A stretch of DNA of 64,000 nucleotides from Vesta saturnalis (taxonomy: Eukaryota; Arthropoda; Insecta; Coleoptera; Lampyridae), in assembly GCA_036346205.1 (NCBI GenBank), contig JARFJB010002192.1:473501-537500 (forward strand), written 5' to 3'. Below, one piece after another: positions 23,359 through 39,395 of the stretch. Positions within the stretch are counted from its first letter, which is position 1; every line of letters begins with the position of its first letter. Both the position numbers and the translations under genes were made by a program. Below the pieces are notes generated by a model, which searched no databases, was not told where the DNA came from, and was given only the letters and a program-made list of their open reading frames with translations.

Positions 23359-23787
23359 GAAACAGAGCATCTAAATTAGTTACATCAATCATAATGTAGT
23401 CATTATTTAAATTTGGAAAGTCGGTTAATAAACATAAATGTTCTCTGCGAAACCTAATTGAAAATTCACGAGATATTTATTTATCGATGGAAATTAATCA
23501 ACTAAAAGTACGTAAAATCCAAAAGCGCGTGAAATTTTATTACTCTATTAAATGTGTTTTTAACAGGTATACTAAGCTTTACGTAAAAAATATAAAACGA
23601 ACGAAATATACTGTGCCCGTGTAAAGTCCCCCCTCCCCAAACCTATTATGTGAACTATAAAACTAAAATTAATAGAATCTTGGGAAGCCGAACTAAGGCA
23701 CATATACAAGGTTTTCATGGTATCCAGTAACGTAATCATTAACAATGGCGGATAGCTCCCATTTTGTAGAATAATAAATGGGATCAC
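23359..23787. other. Non-coding, probable 5' intron of the GPCR gene
   Basis: No coding frame or repeat recognised. It separates the receptor exon from the large GT array. Confidence 0.45.
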
Positions 23788-26185
23788 ATGTGCATGTGCG
23801 TGTGCTTCTGCGGGTGCGAGTGTAGGTGTGTGTGTGTGTGTGTCTGTGTGCGTGCGCGGGTATGGGTTGGTGCGTAAGTGTGTGCGTGCGTGTGCATGTG
23901 CGTAGGTGCGAGTGAGTACATGCGTGTGCGTGCGTGTGCGTGCGTGCGCGTGCGTGCGCGTGCGTGTGCGTGCGTGTTCGTACGTGTGCGTGCGCGTGCG
24001 CGGGTGTGGGCGGGTGTGCGTGCGTATGCGTGCGTGTGCGTGCGTGTGCGTGCATGTGCGTGCGTGTGTGTATGCGTGTGTATACGTGTGCGTGCGTGTG
24101 CGTGCGTGTGCGTGCATCTGCGTGCGTGTGCATGCGTCTGCATGCGTGTACGTACGTGTGCATAAGTGTGCGAGTGTGTGTGTGTGGGTGTTCGTGCGTG
24201 TGCTTGCATGTGCGTGCGTGTACGTGAGTGTGCCTGCCTATGCGTGTGTGAGCATTGGTGAGTGAGTGTGTGTAAGTGTGTGAGTGTGTGAGTGTGTGAG
24301 TGTGTGAGTGTGTGAGTGTGTGAGTGTGTGAGTGTGTGTGTGTATCTATCTGTGTGTATCTATCTGTGTGGGTGCGCATGCGTGTGCCTGTGTGTGTGTA
24401 TGCGTGTGGTGTGCGTTTGCGTGTGATTGTGCGTGTTCATGTTATTGTACGTGCGCGTGCACGTGTGTGTTTGTGTGCGTGCGCGCGTGTGCGTTGGTGC
24501 GTAAGTGTGTGCTTACGTGTGCATGTGCGTGAGTACGTTTGTATGCATGTGCGTGGGTACGTGTGGGTACATATGTGTGCGTGTGTGTGTGCGTGCGTGT
24601 ACGTGCGTATGTGTGCGTGTGCGTGCGTGTGCGTGTGCGTGCGTGTGCGTGCGTGTGCGTGCGTGTGCGTGCGTGTGCGTGCGTGTGCGTGCGTGTGCGT
24701 GCGTGTGCGTGCGTGTGCGTGCGTGCGTGTGCCTGCGTGCGTGCGTGTGCGTGTGCGTGCGTGCGCGTGCGTGCGTGTGCGTGCGTGTGGGTGTGAGAGC
24801 GTGTGCGTGCGTTTGCCTGCGTGTGCATCCGTCCCCGTGCGTGTACGCACGTCTGCATGAGTGTGCGTGCGTGTACTTGCTAATTCGTTAGTGTTCGTTA
24901 GTGTTCGTGCGTGTGCGTGCGTGGGCGTGCGTGTACGTGCGTATGCGCGCGTGCGCGTGCGTGTGCGTGTGCGTGCGTGTGCGTGCGTGTGCGGCGTGTT
25001 CGTGCGTGTGCGTGCGTGTGCGGGCGTGTGCGTGTGTTTGCGTGCGTGTGCATCCGTCCGCGTGCGTGTACGTACGTCTGCGTGAGTGTGCGTGCATATG
25101 CGTTGGTGTGCGTTGGTGTGCGTACGTGCGCGTGTGTGTAGGTATTCGTGCGTGCGTGGGTACGTGTGTGTGCGTGTGTGCGTGTGCGTGCGTGTGCGTG
25201 TGCGTGCGTGTGCGTGCGTGTGCGTGCGTGTGCGTGCGTGTGCGTGCGTGTGTGCGTGCGTGTACGTGCGTATGTGTGCGTGTGCGTGCGTGTGCGTGTG
25301 TGTGTGCGTGTGCGTGCGTGCGTGTGGGTGCGTGCGTGCGTGTGCGTGTGAGGGCGTGTGCGTGCGTCTGCGAGCGTGTGCATCCGTCCGCGTGCGTGTA
25401 CGTATTTCTGCGTGAGTGTGCGTGCGTGTACTTGCTAGTTCGTTAGTGTTCGTTAGTGTTCGTGCGTGTGCGTGCGTGGACGTGCGTGTACGTGCGTATG
25501 CGTGCGTGTGCGTGCGTGTGCGTGCGTGTGCGTGCTTGTGCGTGCGTGTGCGTGCGTGTGCGTGCGTGTGCGTGCGTGTGCGTGCGCGAGCGTACGTGTG
25601 CGTGCGTGCGCGTGCGTGTGCGTGTGCGGGCGTGTGCGTGCGTTTGCATGCGTGTGCATCCTTCCGCGTGCGTGTACGTACGTCTGCGTGAGTGTGCGTG
25701 CGTATGCGTTGGTGTGCGTTGGTGTGCGTACGTGCGCGTGTGTGTAGGTATTCGTGCGTGTGCGTGCGTATGTCTGCATGTTCGTGCGTGTACTTGCGAG
25801 TTCGTTAGTGTTCGTGCGTGTGCGTGCGTATGTCTGCATGTGCGTGCGTGTACTTGCGAGTTCGTTAGTGTTCGTGCGTGTGCGTGCGTGTGTCTGCCTG
25901 TGCATGTGTGCGTGCGTTGGTGTGTGGTTGTGGGTGTGTGTGTGAGTGTGTGTGAAAGAGAGAGAGAGAGAGAGAGTGTGTGTGTGTGTGTGGTTGTGTG
26001 TGTATATGGTTGTATGTCTGTTTGTTCCTGCGTGCGTGCGTGCGTGAATGTGTGCGTGCGTTGGTGTGTGTGGTTGTGTGTGTGTGTGTGTGTGTGTGTG
26101 GAGAGAGAGTTAAAGAGAGAGAGAGAGAGAGAGAGTGTGTGTCGTGCGTGGTTGTGTGTGTGATAGTGCGTGTGTGTATGTGTAT
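23788..26185. repeat. 2.4-kb G/T-rich array with higher-order structure
   Basis: Mostly GTGC, GTGTGC and GTGCGTGC units. A TGTGTGAG octamer run lies at about 24260-24340. Two alternating longer subunits occur, marked by CATCCGTCC-type motifs at 24827, 25051, 25381 and 25657. A 60-bp unit is tandemly repeated at about 25751-25900. (GA)n tracts lie at about 25957-25977 and 26101-26134. All the long frames here (up to 264 codons, several phases, both strands) are periodic cysteine/valine/arginine or histidine/threonine strings and not genes. Confidence 0.95.
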
Positions 26186-27574
26186 AATAGTGATTTTGTA
26201 ATAATAAATAAGCCCTGCAATACCATAGAGGTCGCAATTCAATTTTAAATATGTTTCACTTACAAAGATTTTAATATATATCGATATAAGCGTTAAAATT
26301 TGATTTAAGCATCTTATATAAATAGTCATGTCTAAACGAAAAGAAATACCTTTTAATGAACCCTTACTTTTCATATTTTACAAACGAATATGAAACGTTA
26401 GTGTATGATTAATACAAATTTAAATAAAATTGGTTGTTTTGTATTGAAGTGAATGTCAAACCAACGATTACATAAATTGTACTATATAACGAAAAAAAGT
26501 GTTTAAAATAAATAATTAAATTTAGTCAGGTAGTATATATTACTATTCCTCAATACAAGAGTTTGCATACGTGTATGTGTTTAATTGATTATATGTGTTT
26601 GTAAACTTAATGTAAGAGCATAGACAACTCATAGGAGGTTTATATGCTGACCAAATGGAATTGTTTAATTAGTTCTTACTTTTACTTTTTAAAACTTAAT
26701 TAGTTGGATTATTGTTATGTTCCGTTTTGCTAGCTGAATCGAAAAGTAATTGGTGTGCTGCTTTTGACAGCTGTTGATTAACAAAACTGTAAAATCTTTT
26801 GATTTAAGAATCAGCCCTGGCCCTACGCAACCATCTTTACTGCACAGGCTGTCATTTATCTTATTTGGATATAACTTAAAGAATATGGTACAGTACTTAG
26901 ATAAATACAATAGTTAAAGGATATGTTGTTTTAATTTGTTTAAATTCGTCTGGGGTATTTAAATCTAGTTATTGCAATACATATCTTAAATGGTGAGTGT
27001 ATTAATTATATACCGTCAAGCACTCCTTAAAGGAGCATGATAACGTAAGTACAAGAAGGGAAACGTTTTGGTATTTAGATCAGTCAGATTTGGACTGATT
27101 TATAATAGCGCAACGTTTTAACCAACGAAATCAGTTATGTGCGCTTGAATTCCAGAAATTCGTGGTTATTTGATTAATGAACTTAATAATGGATACATTT
27201 TTATATTACTTTTGTAGGCCAGCACAGGAAACCCTTCATAATTAACTAGTTTAAAGTCTAGTTGAAATAACAAATCTAAATTAAAAATTTAATTGCAATA
27301 GAATTCACATGAGGCTTTTAATTTACTCTTTCGATAGCTGTAAGAGTGTAATTTTTACTGTTATGGTAAGATAGAATAACCTACTAAGCAGTTACGATTT
27401 GAGTATTATTATTATAGCACTATAAGTATTTAAGTAAATAATTGATTATTTTATTATGTGTTTTGTTGTGTTTTAAAGGTTATCAATTTTGGATGACAAA
27501 AGAGTTAATTGTTTATTAGACACTAGTTTATATTTCAATAAATTTTCTTGATAACAATTTTGATGCATGTGCGT
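26186..27574. other. Non-coding, nothing recognised
   Basis: AT-rich sequence without convincing coding frames. Confidence 0.5.
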
Positions 27575-27742
27575 ATGGCTGTAGCTGCACCTATGCCTGC
27601 GCCTATGCCTGTGCCTGTGGCTGTGCCTGTACCTGTGCTTGTGCTTATGCTTATGCTTGTGCTTGTGGTTGTGCTTGTGCTTGTGCTTGTGCTTGTGCTT
27701 GTGCTTGTGCTTGTGCTTGTGCTTGTGCTTGTGCTTGTGCTT

Positions 27743-27818
<76 letters not shown>

Positions 27819-28236
27819 CCGTGCTCGTGCCCGTGCTCGTGCTCGAGCTCGTGCTCGTACTCGTGCTCGTGCCCATCATCGTGCTCGTGCTCGTGCCCGT
27901 GCTCGTGTCTGTGCCCGTGATCGTGCTCGTGCTCACGCTCGCGCTCGCGCTCGTGCACTTGCGCTTGCGATTGGGCTTGGGCTTGTTCCTGTGCCTGTGC
28001 CTGTACCTGTGCCTGTGCTTGTGCCTGTGTCGGTGCTTGTGCCTGTGCCTGTACCTGTGCCTGTGCCTGTGTCTGTGCATGTGCCTGTTACTGTGCCTGT
28101 GCTTCTCCGTGCGCGTGCGATTGCACGTCCGTTTGCGGTTGCTTTTTCGTTTACGTTTACGTTTTCGTTTGCGTTTGCGTTTGCGTTTGCGTTTGCGTTT
28201 GCGTTTGCGTTTGCGTTTACGTTTACGATTTTGTTT
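27575..28236. repeat. Hexanucleotide array with successive variant blocks
   Basis: The period is 6 throughout, but the unit changes in blocks: GCCTGT/GCTTAT to about 27640, GTGCTT to about 27745, and GTGCTC to about 27960 with scattered GTGCCC. GTGCCT follows to about 28110, and finally GTTTGC/GTTTAC to 28230. Because 6 is a multiple of 3, every frame on both strands stays open (for example 27548-28270 and 27535-28245). No protein is implied. Confidence 0.95.
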
Positions 28237-28330
28237 GTGGTTCATAATTATCCCAAAAACTTGGTATTAAGATTATTTCATTTCTTTTAATTTATATTTT
28301 GTAGGTTGGAATGTCGTGTGTTGTTCGACA
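28237..28330 (+). repeat. Dispersed repeat R2, copy 2 (partial)
   Basis: TTAAGATTATTTCATTTCTT followed by TTGTAGGTTGGAATGTCGTG matches 16506-16565 with about 80% identity by eye. Its later part, GTTGTTCGACACCAGATATTT, matches about 56126-56145. It starts directly after the hexamer array. Confidence 0.6.
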
Positions 28331-29837
28331 CCAGATATTTATGTTAATTGTAAACCAAAAAAAATTGGACAAAACTGTGGCAAAAAGTTACTTCCGGAAG
28401 CTGTGTAAATGTAAGAATCGTAATTTATTAAAGGTTATAATGTGGAGTGGAGGGGTCAAAGATAGGTTGCGCGAGAAAAAAAAACGTTGCGCTTCGTATT
28501 AATTTTATACTTTACGGTTTAAGGTTGTGCCACTCACTACCCTATACTAATACAAGTAGCCATGGTAGCCGAATATGGGTACTACGTAGAGGTCTCTTCT
28601 TCATTCTAGTCTAATCAAACATGGTCGCGTAGCTCCAACCCACTAGTTAAGTTTGTTTATAGTCAGGAATTGGGATTCAAAATAACGTAAACCGGTTTTT
28701 ATTTTTGTTTTTTTTTCAAACAGTGGAAGTGCAAGTTTTTTCTTCGATTCCTGGTTCGATTTTCTATCGTTAAAGCCACCTCTAGGAGTACCCGCTCTAG
28801 ATGTGTGCATCTTCTGTTTAGGACTTGATAACGTATTATTGGTACCTATACGCGTTATTCTAATATCGGTTATTACACCCTTAGTTTTCAAGTGATAGGG
28901 TCAAAATTCCCTGCTAAAAATAATTTGTTCTAGTTAGAAGAAAGTATAGTGAACACCATTGACATGTTTTTGGTAAATTACGAAAACATTTATACTAAAA
29001 ATAAAGGTTAATAACGGCGTGCCAAAGGGGGGCATCGGAGGCTGAAGTCTAATAAGAATGAAACTCTGACATACTATTATATTTTATAGGCGAAACTGCA
29101 ATTAAGAGTACGCACTTCATTAACAGCAATTGCAAATTACATAGCAAAGTTTATTCTCAATTTGCAATTTAATCCTACTTTTCAAGTAAACGCAGCGTAT
29201 GGTTTGCTGTATCGAATTTAGAACTCCGTTTTTCGATTTTAAAGGTAAGGGGTCCTACGGTGTGCTTATCTCAGATCTACCCGAATGGATCCTTATTCAT
29301 GCCTAGTCACACCTGCACTTAATGTATGTACACACTTCCAGATTGAAATGCTCTAAAAAGCTGTTCAGCAGCTATTACGAAAATGGTCCCCCGAGGTTTG
29401 GTGTTTCTGAGTTGCCTACAGAAAATGTTCGCTTCTGTCAGTGACTCTGTCGTTCCTTCAGCGTTTATGTTCTCCAGCTCTACAACAGAATAGTTTTTCC
29501 TTTGACTAAAAAGTGCACATAAGTTGTAAAATGCACTAAAAGCGTAGAGTACTCTAGTGAATAAAAACTAACAGAAAGTTCACATTTTTCTCTTTCTTTA
29601 GGGGCGTTTTTTCTAAATTTAAAATACGTTTTGAAACTGTTGGAAGTAGAGAAATCGAGTTGAGCCCAGGTTGTTGCCGAAATAATGTCCGTTTTTGTTT
29701 TTGTTTTGTTAGTGCATTTTTTACTGACGAAGTTTTTTTTAAAACGTTGTTATATATTATTTTGAAGAGCATTACTTACCCTATCTATCTAAGTGAAAAG
29801 TTTTACTTTTGATCACAGTTGTTTATCTTTTTGTTAC
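28331..29837. other. Non-coding, nothing recognised
   Basis: No supported gene is seen. The frames at 28311-28502, 28643-28891 and 29554-29772 have no resemblance to families I know. Confidence 0.45.
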
Positions 29838-30204
29838 AGATGGAAGAATCAGAAATTCGTGCAATTTTTATTATGAATTTAAATTGGGCACAAATGCACC
29901 AAAGACGAGCCGAAAAGTTAACCAGACTTTTGGTGAAGGTACTGCTAATGAAAGAACGTACGTCGTTGGTGTGAAAAATTTCGAAGTAGTCAAGAAGGCC
30001 TCCTGGATCAGGATGGTCGGGGTCTGTCTAGAACTGTTGATAATGAATGGCTGAAACAAATTGTTGAAGCTGATCCATCAAAAACAATTCGAGAACTTGC
30101 AGAAGAATTGGACGTTCACTATTCAACTATTCATCGCCATTTGCATGAGCTGGGAAAAGTGAAAAAACTTGACAAGTGGAGTCCACTTGATTATAAGAAT
30201 GACT
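29833..30204 (+). pseudogene. Mariner transposase DNA-binding domain fragment
   Basis: The frame starts MEESEIRAIF. After a shift within a run of T it reads FYYEFKLGTNAPKTSRKVNQ, then FGEGTANERT. After another shift it reads EKFRSSQEGLLDQDGRG, VDNEWLKQIVEADPSKTIRE, LAEELDVHYSTIHRHLHELG and KVKKLDKWSP before a stop. These are the paired helix-turn-helix motifs of mariner transposases (the kind found in SETMAR), including the linker WSP. No catalytic domain follows: repeat R3 starts about 20 nt downstream. So the element is an N-terminal fragment of about 120 codons. Confidence 0.9.
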
Positions 30205-30221
30205 GAAACGTGTTTTAACCT

Positions 30222-30858
30222 ATGTCTACAAATTACAGCGATAGGTTATGAAATCAAATGTTTTTATCTTAGGAGCAGAACTCAGCTGTTCCTTTTTTAA
30301 CGGTATCAAAATAACCCTAACTGATTTGTTATTTACTTAAACTGCACTAAAAGGATACGTACTTACTTGTACAAAATAAGTATAACTTCGCCTTAAAATG
30401 CAATGCAGTCGGAGAATTCTCATTTCCAATTCATAAGATAAACATACGATAAAGGTAATTTACATTTGCCAATAACGTACAAATAAACAAACTGTAGATC
30501 ATAAATGAAGGTAACGTAAGTTCCATATTCTGATCAGAAGGTGAGGTACGATAATCTTCATTTGTCTTCAACGTACAAATAATCAAACTATAGACCATAA
30601 ATGAACGTAATTTTCATGTCTTCCACACACCAATAATGGAAAAACTACAAATACAGGCAAACTAACAGCAAGCGTTAGTGATATGAAGGTTTCCCCATTT
30701 TTAATCATTCAGGACAAAAATTGCTTTGCCATGCGCGCCATTTTATGCAATTTTACATCGTGCCGTCACACCATGGTTTAACGAAACGGAAATTTATCCA
30801 AATTTCAGCTCTTTCTTAACATAAGCGGTTTCCTTGTTCCTACTTTTGTTCCTTATTA

Positions 30859-30895
<37 letters not shown>
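30222..30895 (+). repeat. Dispersed repeat R3, copy 1
   Basis: From ACCTATGTCTACAAATTAC to the TA tract this block matches the inverse complement of 59715-60392 along its whole length, with indels. Landmarks are GATTTGTTATTTA, TAAACTGCACTAAAAGGAT and GCGGTTTCCTTGTTCCT. Internally, a unit of about 100 bp (ACGATAA..., CGTACAAATAA..., ATAAATGAA) is present twice at 30448 and 30548. No coding potential is seen. It ends in (TA)n at 30862-30892. Confidence 0.8.
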
Positions 30896-30898
<3 letters not shown>

Positions 30899-31154
30899 TA
30901 TTTATTTCCACCATAATCGCAATCGGAAATTTTTATTCAATATTAACAATATGCTAGTTTCAAGTTGAATACAAAACTGTGTGAATAGTAAAAAATATTC
31001 ACTAACCAAATATTAGAAATAAGAATGTGACATTTACAAGTCCGGTACATTTCTATTTTTCAGGAAAAGTGCTACGTTACAAACTACAATTTGAAAATTC
31101 TCCATCAGTGCACACGTCAGAAATACATTATGTTAGTACAAGACACACTCACGT

Positions 31155-31293
31155 ACCACACAAAATAAAATAACACTGAATGCGTTTCGATCGCTAAGCT
31201 ATCATCATTAACGGCCGACTAGCGGAAAGTGGACCGCTGATCATGATAGCTTGGCTATTAAAACGCGTTCGGTCTTGCTTAATGGTGTGTGGT
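31155..31293. repeat. Short imperfect foldback (about 140 bp)
   Basis: The left arm ACCACACAAAATAAAATAAC...CTAAGCTATCATCAT pairs with ATGATAGCTTGGCTATTAAA...TTAATGGTGTGTGGT. The arms are about 50 nt at roughly 75% identity around a loop of about 35 nt. It is non-coding and MITE-like; family unknown. Confidence 0.6.
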
Positions 31294-34777
<3,484 letters not shown>

Positions 34778-34790
34778 GATTCCCCCCCAG
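34778..34790 (-). promoter_or_regulatory. Polypurine tract
   Basis: Immediately inside the left LTR the + strand reads GATTCCCCCCCAG, so on the element's sense strand a run of seven G and neighbouring purines precedes the 3' LTR. It is the expected plus-strand primer position. Confidence 0.8.
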
Positions 34791-36115
34791 CAAAATTAAG
34801 ACCTCGGAAGAGGAATGTACGGTAGGAAAGAAAGAAGGTAGGAGGAAGAGAGAAGTTTGAGCTTACGCTCAGGACAAGAAGCCCTAAAATCCCTAATGAC
34901 CCAACCCCATATATTCTCGCCCAACCCCACATATATATATATATATAAATATAAGTAAAAACCAAACCCCTGCGAGGAAGTAAACAACCCTAAGCGATTC
35001 CCAACCCGGAGCAAACAAAGTAAACCCAACCCAAAATAAGAAGAAATGAGAAGACAGGAAGAAAGTTAAGTGCGGACGACAATGACGCATATACCACCAG
35101 AGACACCCATAAAGCATACAACTCAAGCATTCCACGAAAGAACAACCTGACTCCAAACTCCCACGTGAGCCCTTCGGCATTCGGCCGGTACTAGGAGAAA
35201 ATAGGGAGAAAAGAAAACAAAAGTGAAAGGAGAGCATACCGTGAAGCGATAATACTTCCAAAAAAAACAAAAAAACTAGGAGAGAACAAAAAAGGTCTAT
35301 TACTAAAGTTAAGGAAGCAAAGCGGATAAGGATAAGGTGATTTGGGTAGGTAGATTGTCTTCGTCTCAGTCATTCCAAAAGCAAATTCACGCGTGGTATA
35401 CACGGAACCTAAAGAAACCTAAAGGACAGTAGAAGAGGAAGAAAGAAGAGAAACCCAACCCACTAGAAAAATACCCCACCCTCAACCGAACTTAAGGGCC
35501 GGCAGCCTAAAAACCAAATTCCCAGAAGAACGCCCATCCCAACCCACAGGAAAAGAAAGCCCAAAATTTTGACCCCCTTGCCGAAAACGTGAATAAAAGG
35601 AGCCCCTTAAAGACCCCAACTCAACCCTATGCCACCATGAACTAGCACAGATGAAATGGCATAGGTGCTATTAAGAGATAGTAGGAGAGAAAGAAGAAAT
35701 CACATTTGCGGCGAAAATTTTCCCCATTGACTCTGATTCCCGGGATCCCGTGGTCACCGAAGCTCGCACGGGGAAGGCGTACCCATCCCGTTCCTCTTAG
35801 CTCCATTCATACAAGCATTCATCCAGTAAAGTGAAATAGGAAGTTAGAGTAGATTTAGATCAAAGACAGAAGATAGGAAAGTGAAATGAAAAGGGCAAGT
35901 CTCCGAAGATCCCCCTGAGGAAATTAGTAGGGAAGACCCCCGAAGAAATGCAGACAGGAAAAGAGAAGGGACCGGATGTAGAGGTCACGGAAGACGAAGG
36001 AGAGGTCTCCGTAAAAGTGGCCCGCCAGTATCGCCCAACCAACCGCCCATACGAAAAGAGAGAGCCAAAAGGAAAGCCAAAACGTCACAATAGCAAAAAA
36101 AAAGGAAGTAAGGAT
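34791..36115 (-). other. Long 3' untranslated part of the gypsy element
   Basis: The + strand is purine-rich, with many AGGAAG/GAAAAG runs. No frame has a signal peptide plus transmembrane layout of an envelope protein. The minus frame 34893-35270 is rich in F, L and C because of the pyrimidine bias, and I do not call it a gene. Confidence 0.55.
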
Positions 36116-39100
36116 TTAGCTAGGAGGTTTGTGTCTTTTGCGTCGTTTAGGATAGCGAAGGGATCGATCAGGACGAGGAAGAGGACAGGAGGACGCCAAG
36201 TGCACGGAGGAATCGGACTCAGAAGAATTATCGGCCGGGATATGTGGCTTTAAATCTTTGACGTGATAAACCCCGAGGGATTTACCAACAGAATCTTTGA
36301 GTTCATAAGTCCAGGAAGATAACACTCGTTTTATTAGGAACGGACCAGTAAACTTTGGGGCGAGTTTCGCATTAAAATGCCGCGCCGCGTCTGATAACAC
36401 GTAATTGCGTTTCCACACCTTATCTCCGAGTTTAAATTTAACCGGTCTACGTCGTAGGTTATAGCGTAGATGTTGACTTTGATAAGCTTTAGCCAGTCGT
36501 TTATTGATATCAGTGTGAATAGAATCGAACTGACGAACTAGTTTATTGTCGGAAAGTTTTTCGCGATCTGGGTCTAATAAAGTAGAATCTGGAGAAGGTG
36601 GTGGACCTAAAAGGTCGCCAAATAAGTTATGCTCGCGTCCAAATAAAGCGTAATAGGAGAACAGCCAATAACTTCGTGCTTTGCAGAGCGGATAGCACAG
36701 CCAATTTTGTTTAAATTTACGTCCCATTTACGTTGGTTCTGAGTGGTATAGGAGGAGATTAAAGTTTTAGGACTCGGTTAATTCGTTCCGCAGGATTCGC
36801 TCTAGGATGGTATTTAGCGTTGAAAAGGATAGTGGTTCGATAATCAGAACATAATTTCATAAATTCTTTACTGCGAAACTGTACACCATTATCGCTAATA
36901 ATGTACTGTGGAGTACCAAATAGAAGAAAAATATTATATTCCACGACTTGACACACAGCAGAAGCAGTAGCATGGCGTAAGGGAAAGAAACAGGCAAATT
37001 TCGTAAAGCAATCCGCTATAACTAACACAAAAGCATGTCCTTTAGAGGACCTAGGAAGAGGACCGACGATATCCAAACATAAAATTTGCCAAGGCTTAGT
37101 AGGTTTGGCTCTTGGTGCTAGAAACCCCGGTGGAGCAGACTGTTCAACTTTATGTGCAGAACAGACAGCACACCGCCGAATATAGCGAATGACATCTGCA
37201 CGAAGTGCAGGCCAGTAGTAGTGAATAGAAATTTTAGCAATAGTTTTAGTGACTCCAAAGTGACCAGAAGTTGGAAGATCGTGGTTTTCAGAAATAATAC
37301 GTTTGCGTTGTTCTTTAGGAACGACTATTTTCCAATGGGCCGAAGAAGAATCTGAAGAAGAAAATTTGGAACGTTTATAAAGGAGTCCGTCCTGTACAAC
37401 CCAAGAAGGATATTTTCTAGGGAATGTAGAGATACGAGAAATGGTTTTTAAATACCATTTATCCTGAACAGGCAGAGTGACTAAAGAAGTTGAAGAAGTA
37501 TTAATACAGTCTATTTTCGGAACTGATCTCGACAGAGCGTCAGGTACTAGATGTTCTTTACCTTTACGGTGAATAATCGAAAAGTCGTGCTGCTGCAAGC
37601 GAATCGCCCAACGACAAAGCCGTCCAGTAGGATTCTGTAAGTTATTTAACCATATCAAAGAATGGTGGTCAGTAACGACGGTAAAGTGAGAACCCTCAAT
37701 GTAGGGACGAAGTTTCTCAATAGCCCAGATAACAGCCAGACACTCTTTTCCGTAGTGGAATAGTGACGTTCAGCCTTAATCAAAGATCTACTAATATAAC
37801 TGACTACCTTTTCGCCAGTAGGAAATTGTTGACAGAGTACCGCACCGATACCAAAGTCAGAGGCATCTGTTTGAATGACAAATGGTTGTGAGAAATCAGG
37901 ACAAGAAAGAATAGGAGCTGACACTAGACATTCTTTTAAAGAAGTAAAAGCGGTTTCGCATTCAGAAGTCCAAACAAATGGAGCATTCTTTTGAGTAAGT
38001 GAAGTTAGAGGTTTAATGACAGAAGAAAAGTTAGGTATGAAACGACGATACCATCCCGCCATACCGACTAAGCGGCGAACATCAGAAACATTTTTAGGAA
38101 CAGGTATTAAGCAAACTGCAGAAACTTTTCGGGATCTACTAGAAGTCCATCCTTATTAACGACGTATCCCAAGTATTTTAACTCAGGACGGCAGAAATGA
38201 CACTTGTCTTGTTTCAAAGTGAGACCTGCAGAAGATAAACGTTGAAAAATTTTTCGAGTACTTCCAAATGTTTTTCAAAGGTAGGTGTAGCCAAAACGAT
38301 ATCGTCAAGATAAGCGAAGCAGTAAGGTTCTAAGTCTCCCCCCAAAACTCTATCAATTAGTCGTTGAAAAGTAGCAGGCGAATTGTGCAAGCCAAAAGGC
38401 ATTCGAGTAAACTGAAAAAGTCCGCGTCCAGGGACGGTAAAAGCAGTCATAGGTTTAGATTCGTCCAAAAGAGGAATCTGCCAGTAAGCAGAGCGAATGT
38501 CCAAGCTCGAAAGGTAACGTGCATCACGTAAACGGTCCAGAATAGAAGATATGTAAGGCAAAGGATAAGCATCCTTTTCCGTCACAGCATTAACTTTGCG
38601 AAAGTCGACGCAAAACCGGTAAGAGTCATCTTTCTTTCTAACTAAAACAATCGGGCTTGACCAAGGACTATTTGATGGTTCGACGACACCTAATTGCAGC
38701 ATCGTATCTAACTCAGTGTTAGCTACTCGTTGTAAAGCAGGAGATAATGGGTAATAGCGCTGTTTGATTGGCTCGGAATTAGTATGTATTTCATGTTGGA
38801 CTAGAGTAGTACATCCTAAAGTGTCGGAATTTTGAAAAGAGTGATCCAGTAAAGTTTTTAGAGCAGAACGTTGAGTAGAAGGAAGATCAGAGAAAGAACT
38901 CAAATGTTCAGAAGAGATAGTTGCTAAACTAGTATCATTACCAAATGTCCATTGTCCATGTCTAAGATCGGGGACGCAGTTAATCGCCTTCCAGAAGTCG
39001 ATACCCAAAATTAGTTTGTGAGGTACTTCAGGCACCACGAGAACATCCAGCATGATCGTTTTAGATTCGACAGTGATCGGTAGAGTAATTTGACCCAGAA

Positions 39101-39395
39101 TATTACAAGTATTACCATTCGCAAGTGTGCAGGCAGTAAACGAACCCACGTATAAAGATAGACCTAGTCGCTGTAAAATATGCCAACCCAAATTTCCTAT
39201 AATAGTGCGTGAAGCGCCAGAGTCTAAAAGACCCTGAAAAGTATAACCAAAGATATTGACGTTTAAGTAAGGTCGTTCGTCGTTACGAACACTCGCAAAA
39301 ATATAGTCAAGAAGAATGCGACGAGAGTCTGGTACTCCACAAAAAGCTGTTTCGAGATTAACGGTAAGATAGAATCCTCTCCTCGGATAGAAGAT
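36116..39395 (-). CDS. gypsy pol polyprotein (PR-RT-RNaseH-IN), frame-broken
   Basis: It follows gag in the same frame after a single TGA. An aspartic protease (DSGAS at about 39211-39225) is followed by reverse transcriptase with WSSPIVLVRKKD, FRKVNAV and the catalytic YLDD at about 38301-38312. RNase H has a TDASDFGIGAVL motif near 37870. Integrase has an H2C2 zinc finger (H...H near 37.28 kb, CAVCSAHK near 37.16 kb) and a D,D,E core. The core blocks are LCLDIVGPLP near 37.07 kb, ISDNG near 36.89 kb and NPAERIN near 36.79 kb. A C-terminal module with a GPF motif follows near 36.34 kb. Frame breaks occur near 38250, 38127, 37747, 36766 and about 36670; at the first four one base appears missing from an A/T run. 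All catalytic motifs seen are intact. Confidence 0.92.

Noticed and set aside
27535..28270. His/Glu/Lys-rich or Leu/Val-rich proteins of about 240 codons
   Set aside because: A period-6 array keeps every frame open; no non-repetitive domain, start context or splice pattern supports a protein.
34893..35270. Possible envelope gene after gypsy integrase
   Set aside because: The frame is F/L/C-rich because of pyrimidine bias, with no signal peptide, cleavage site or transmembrane anchor layout.
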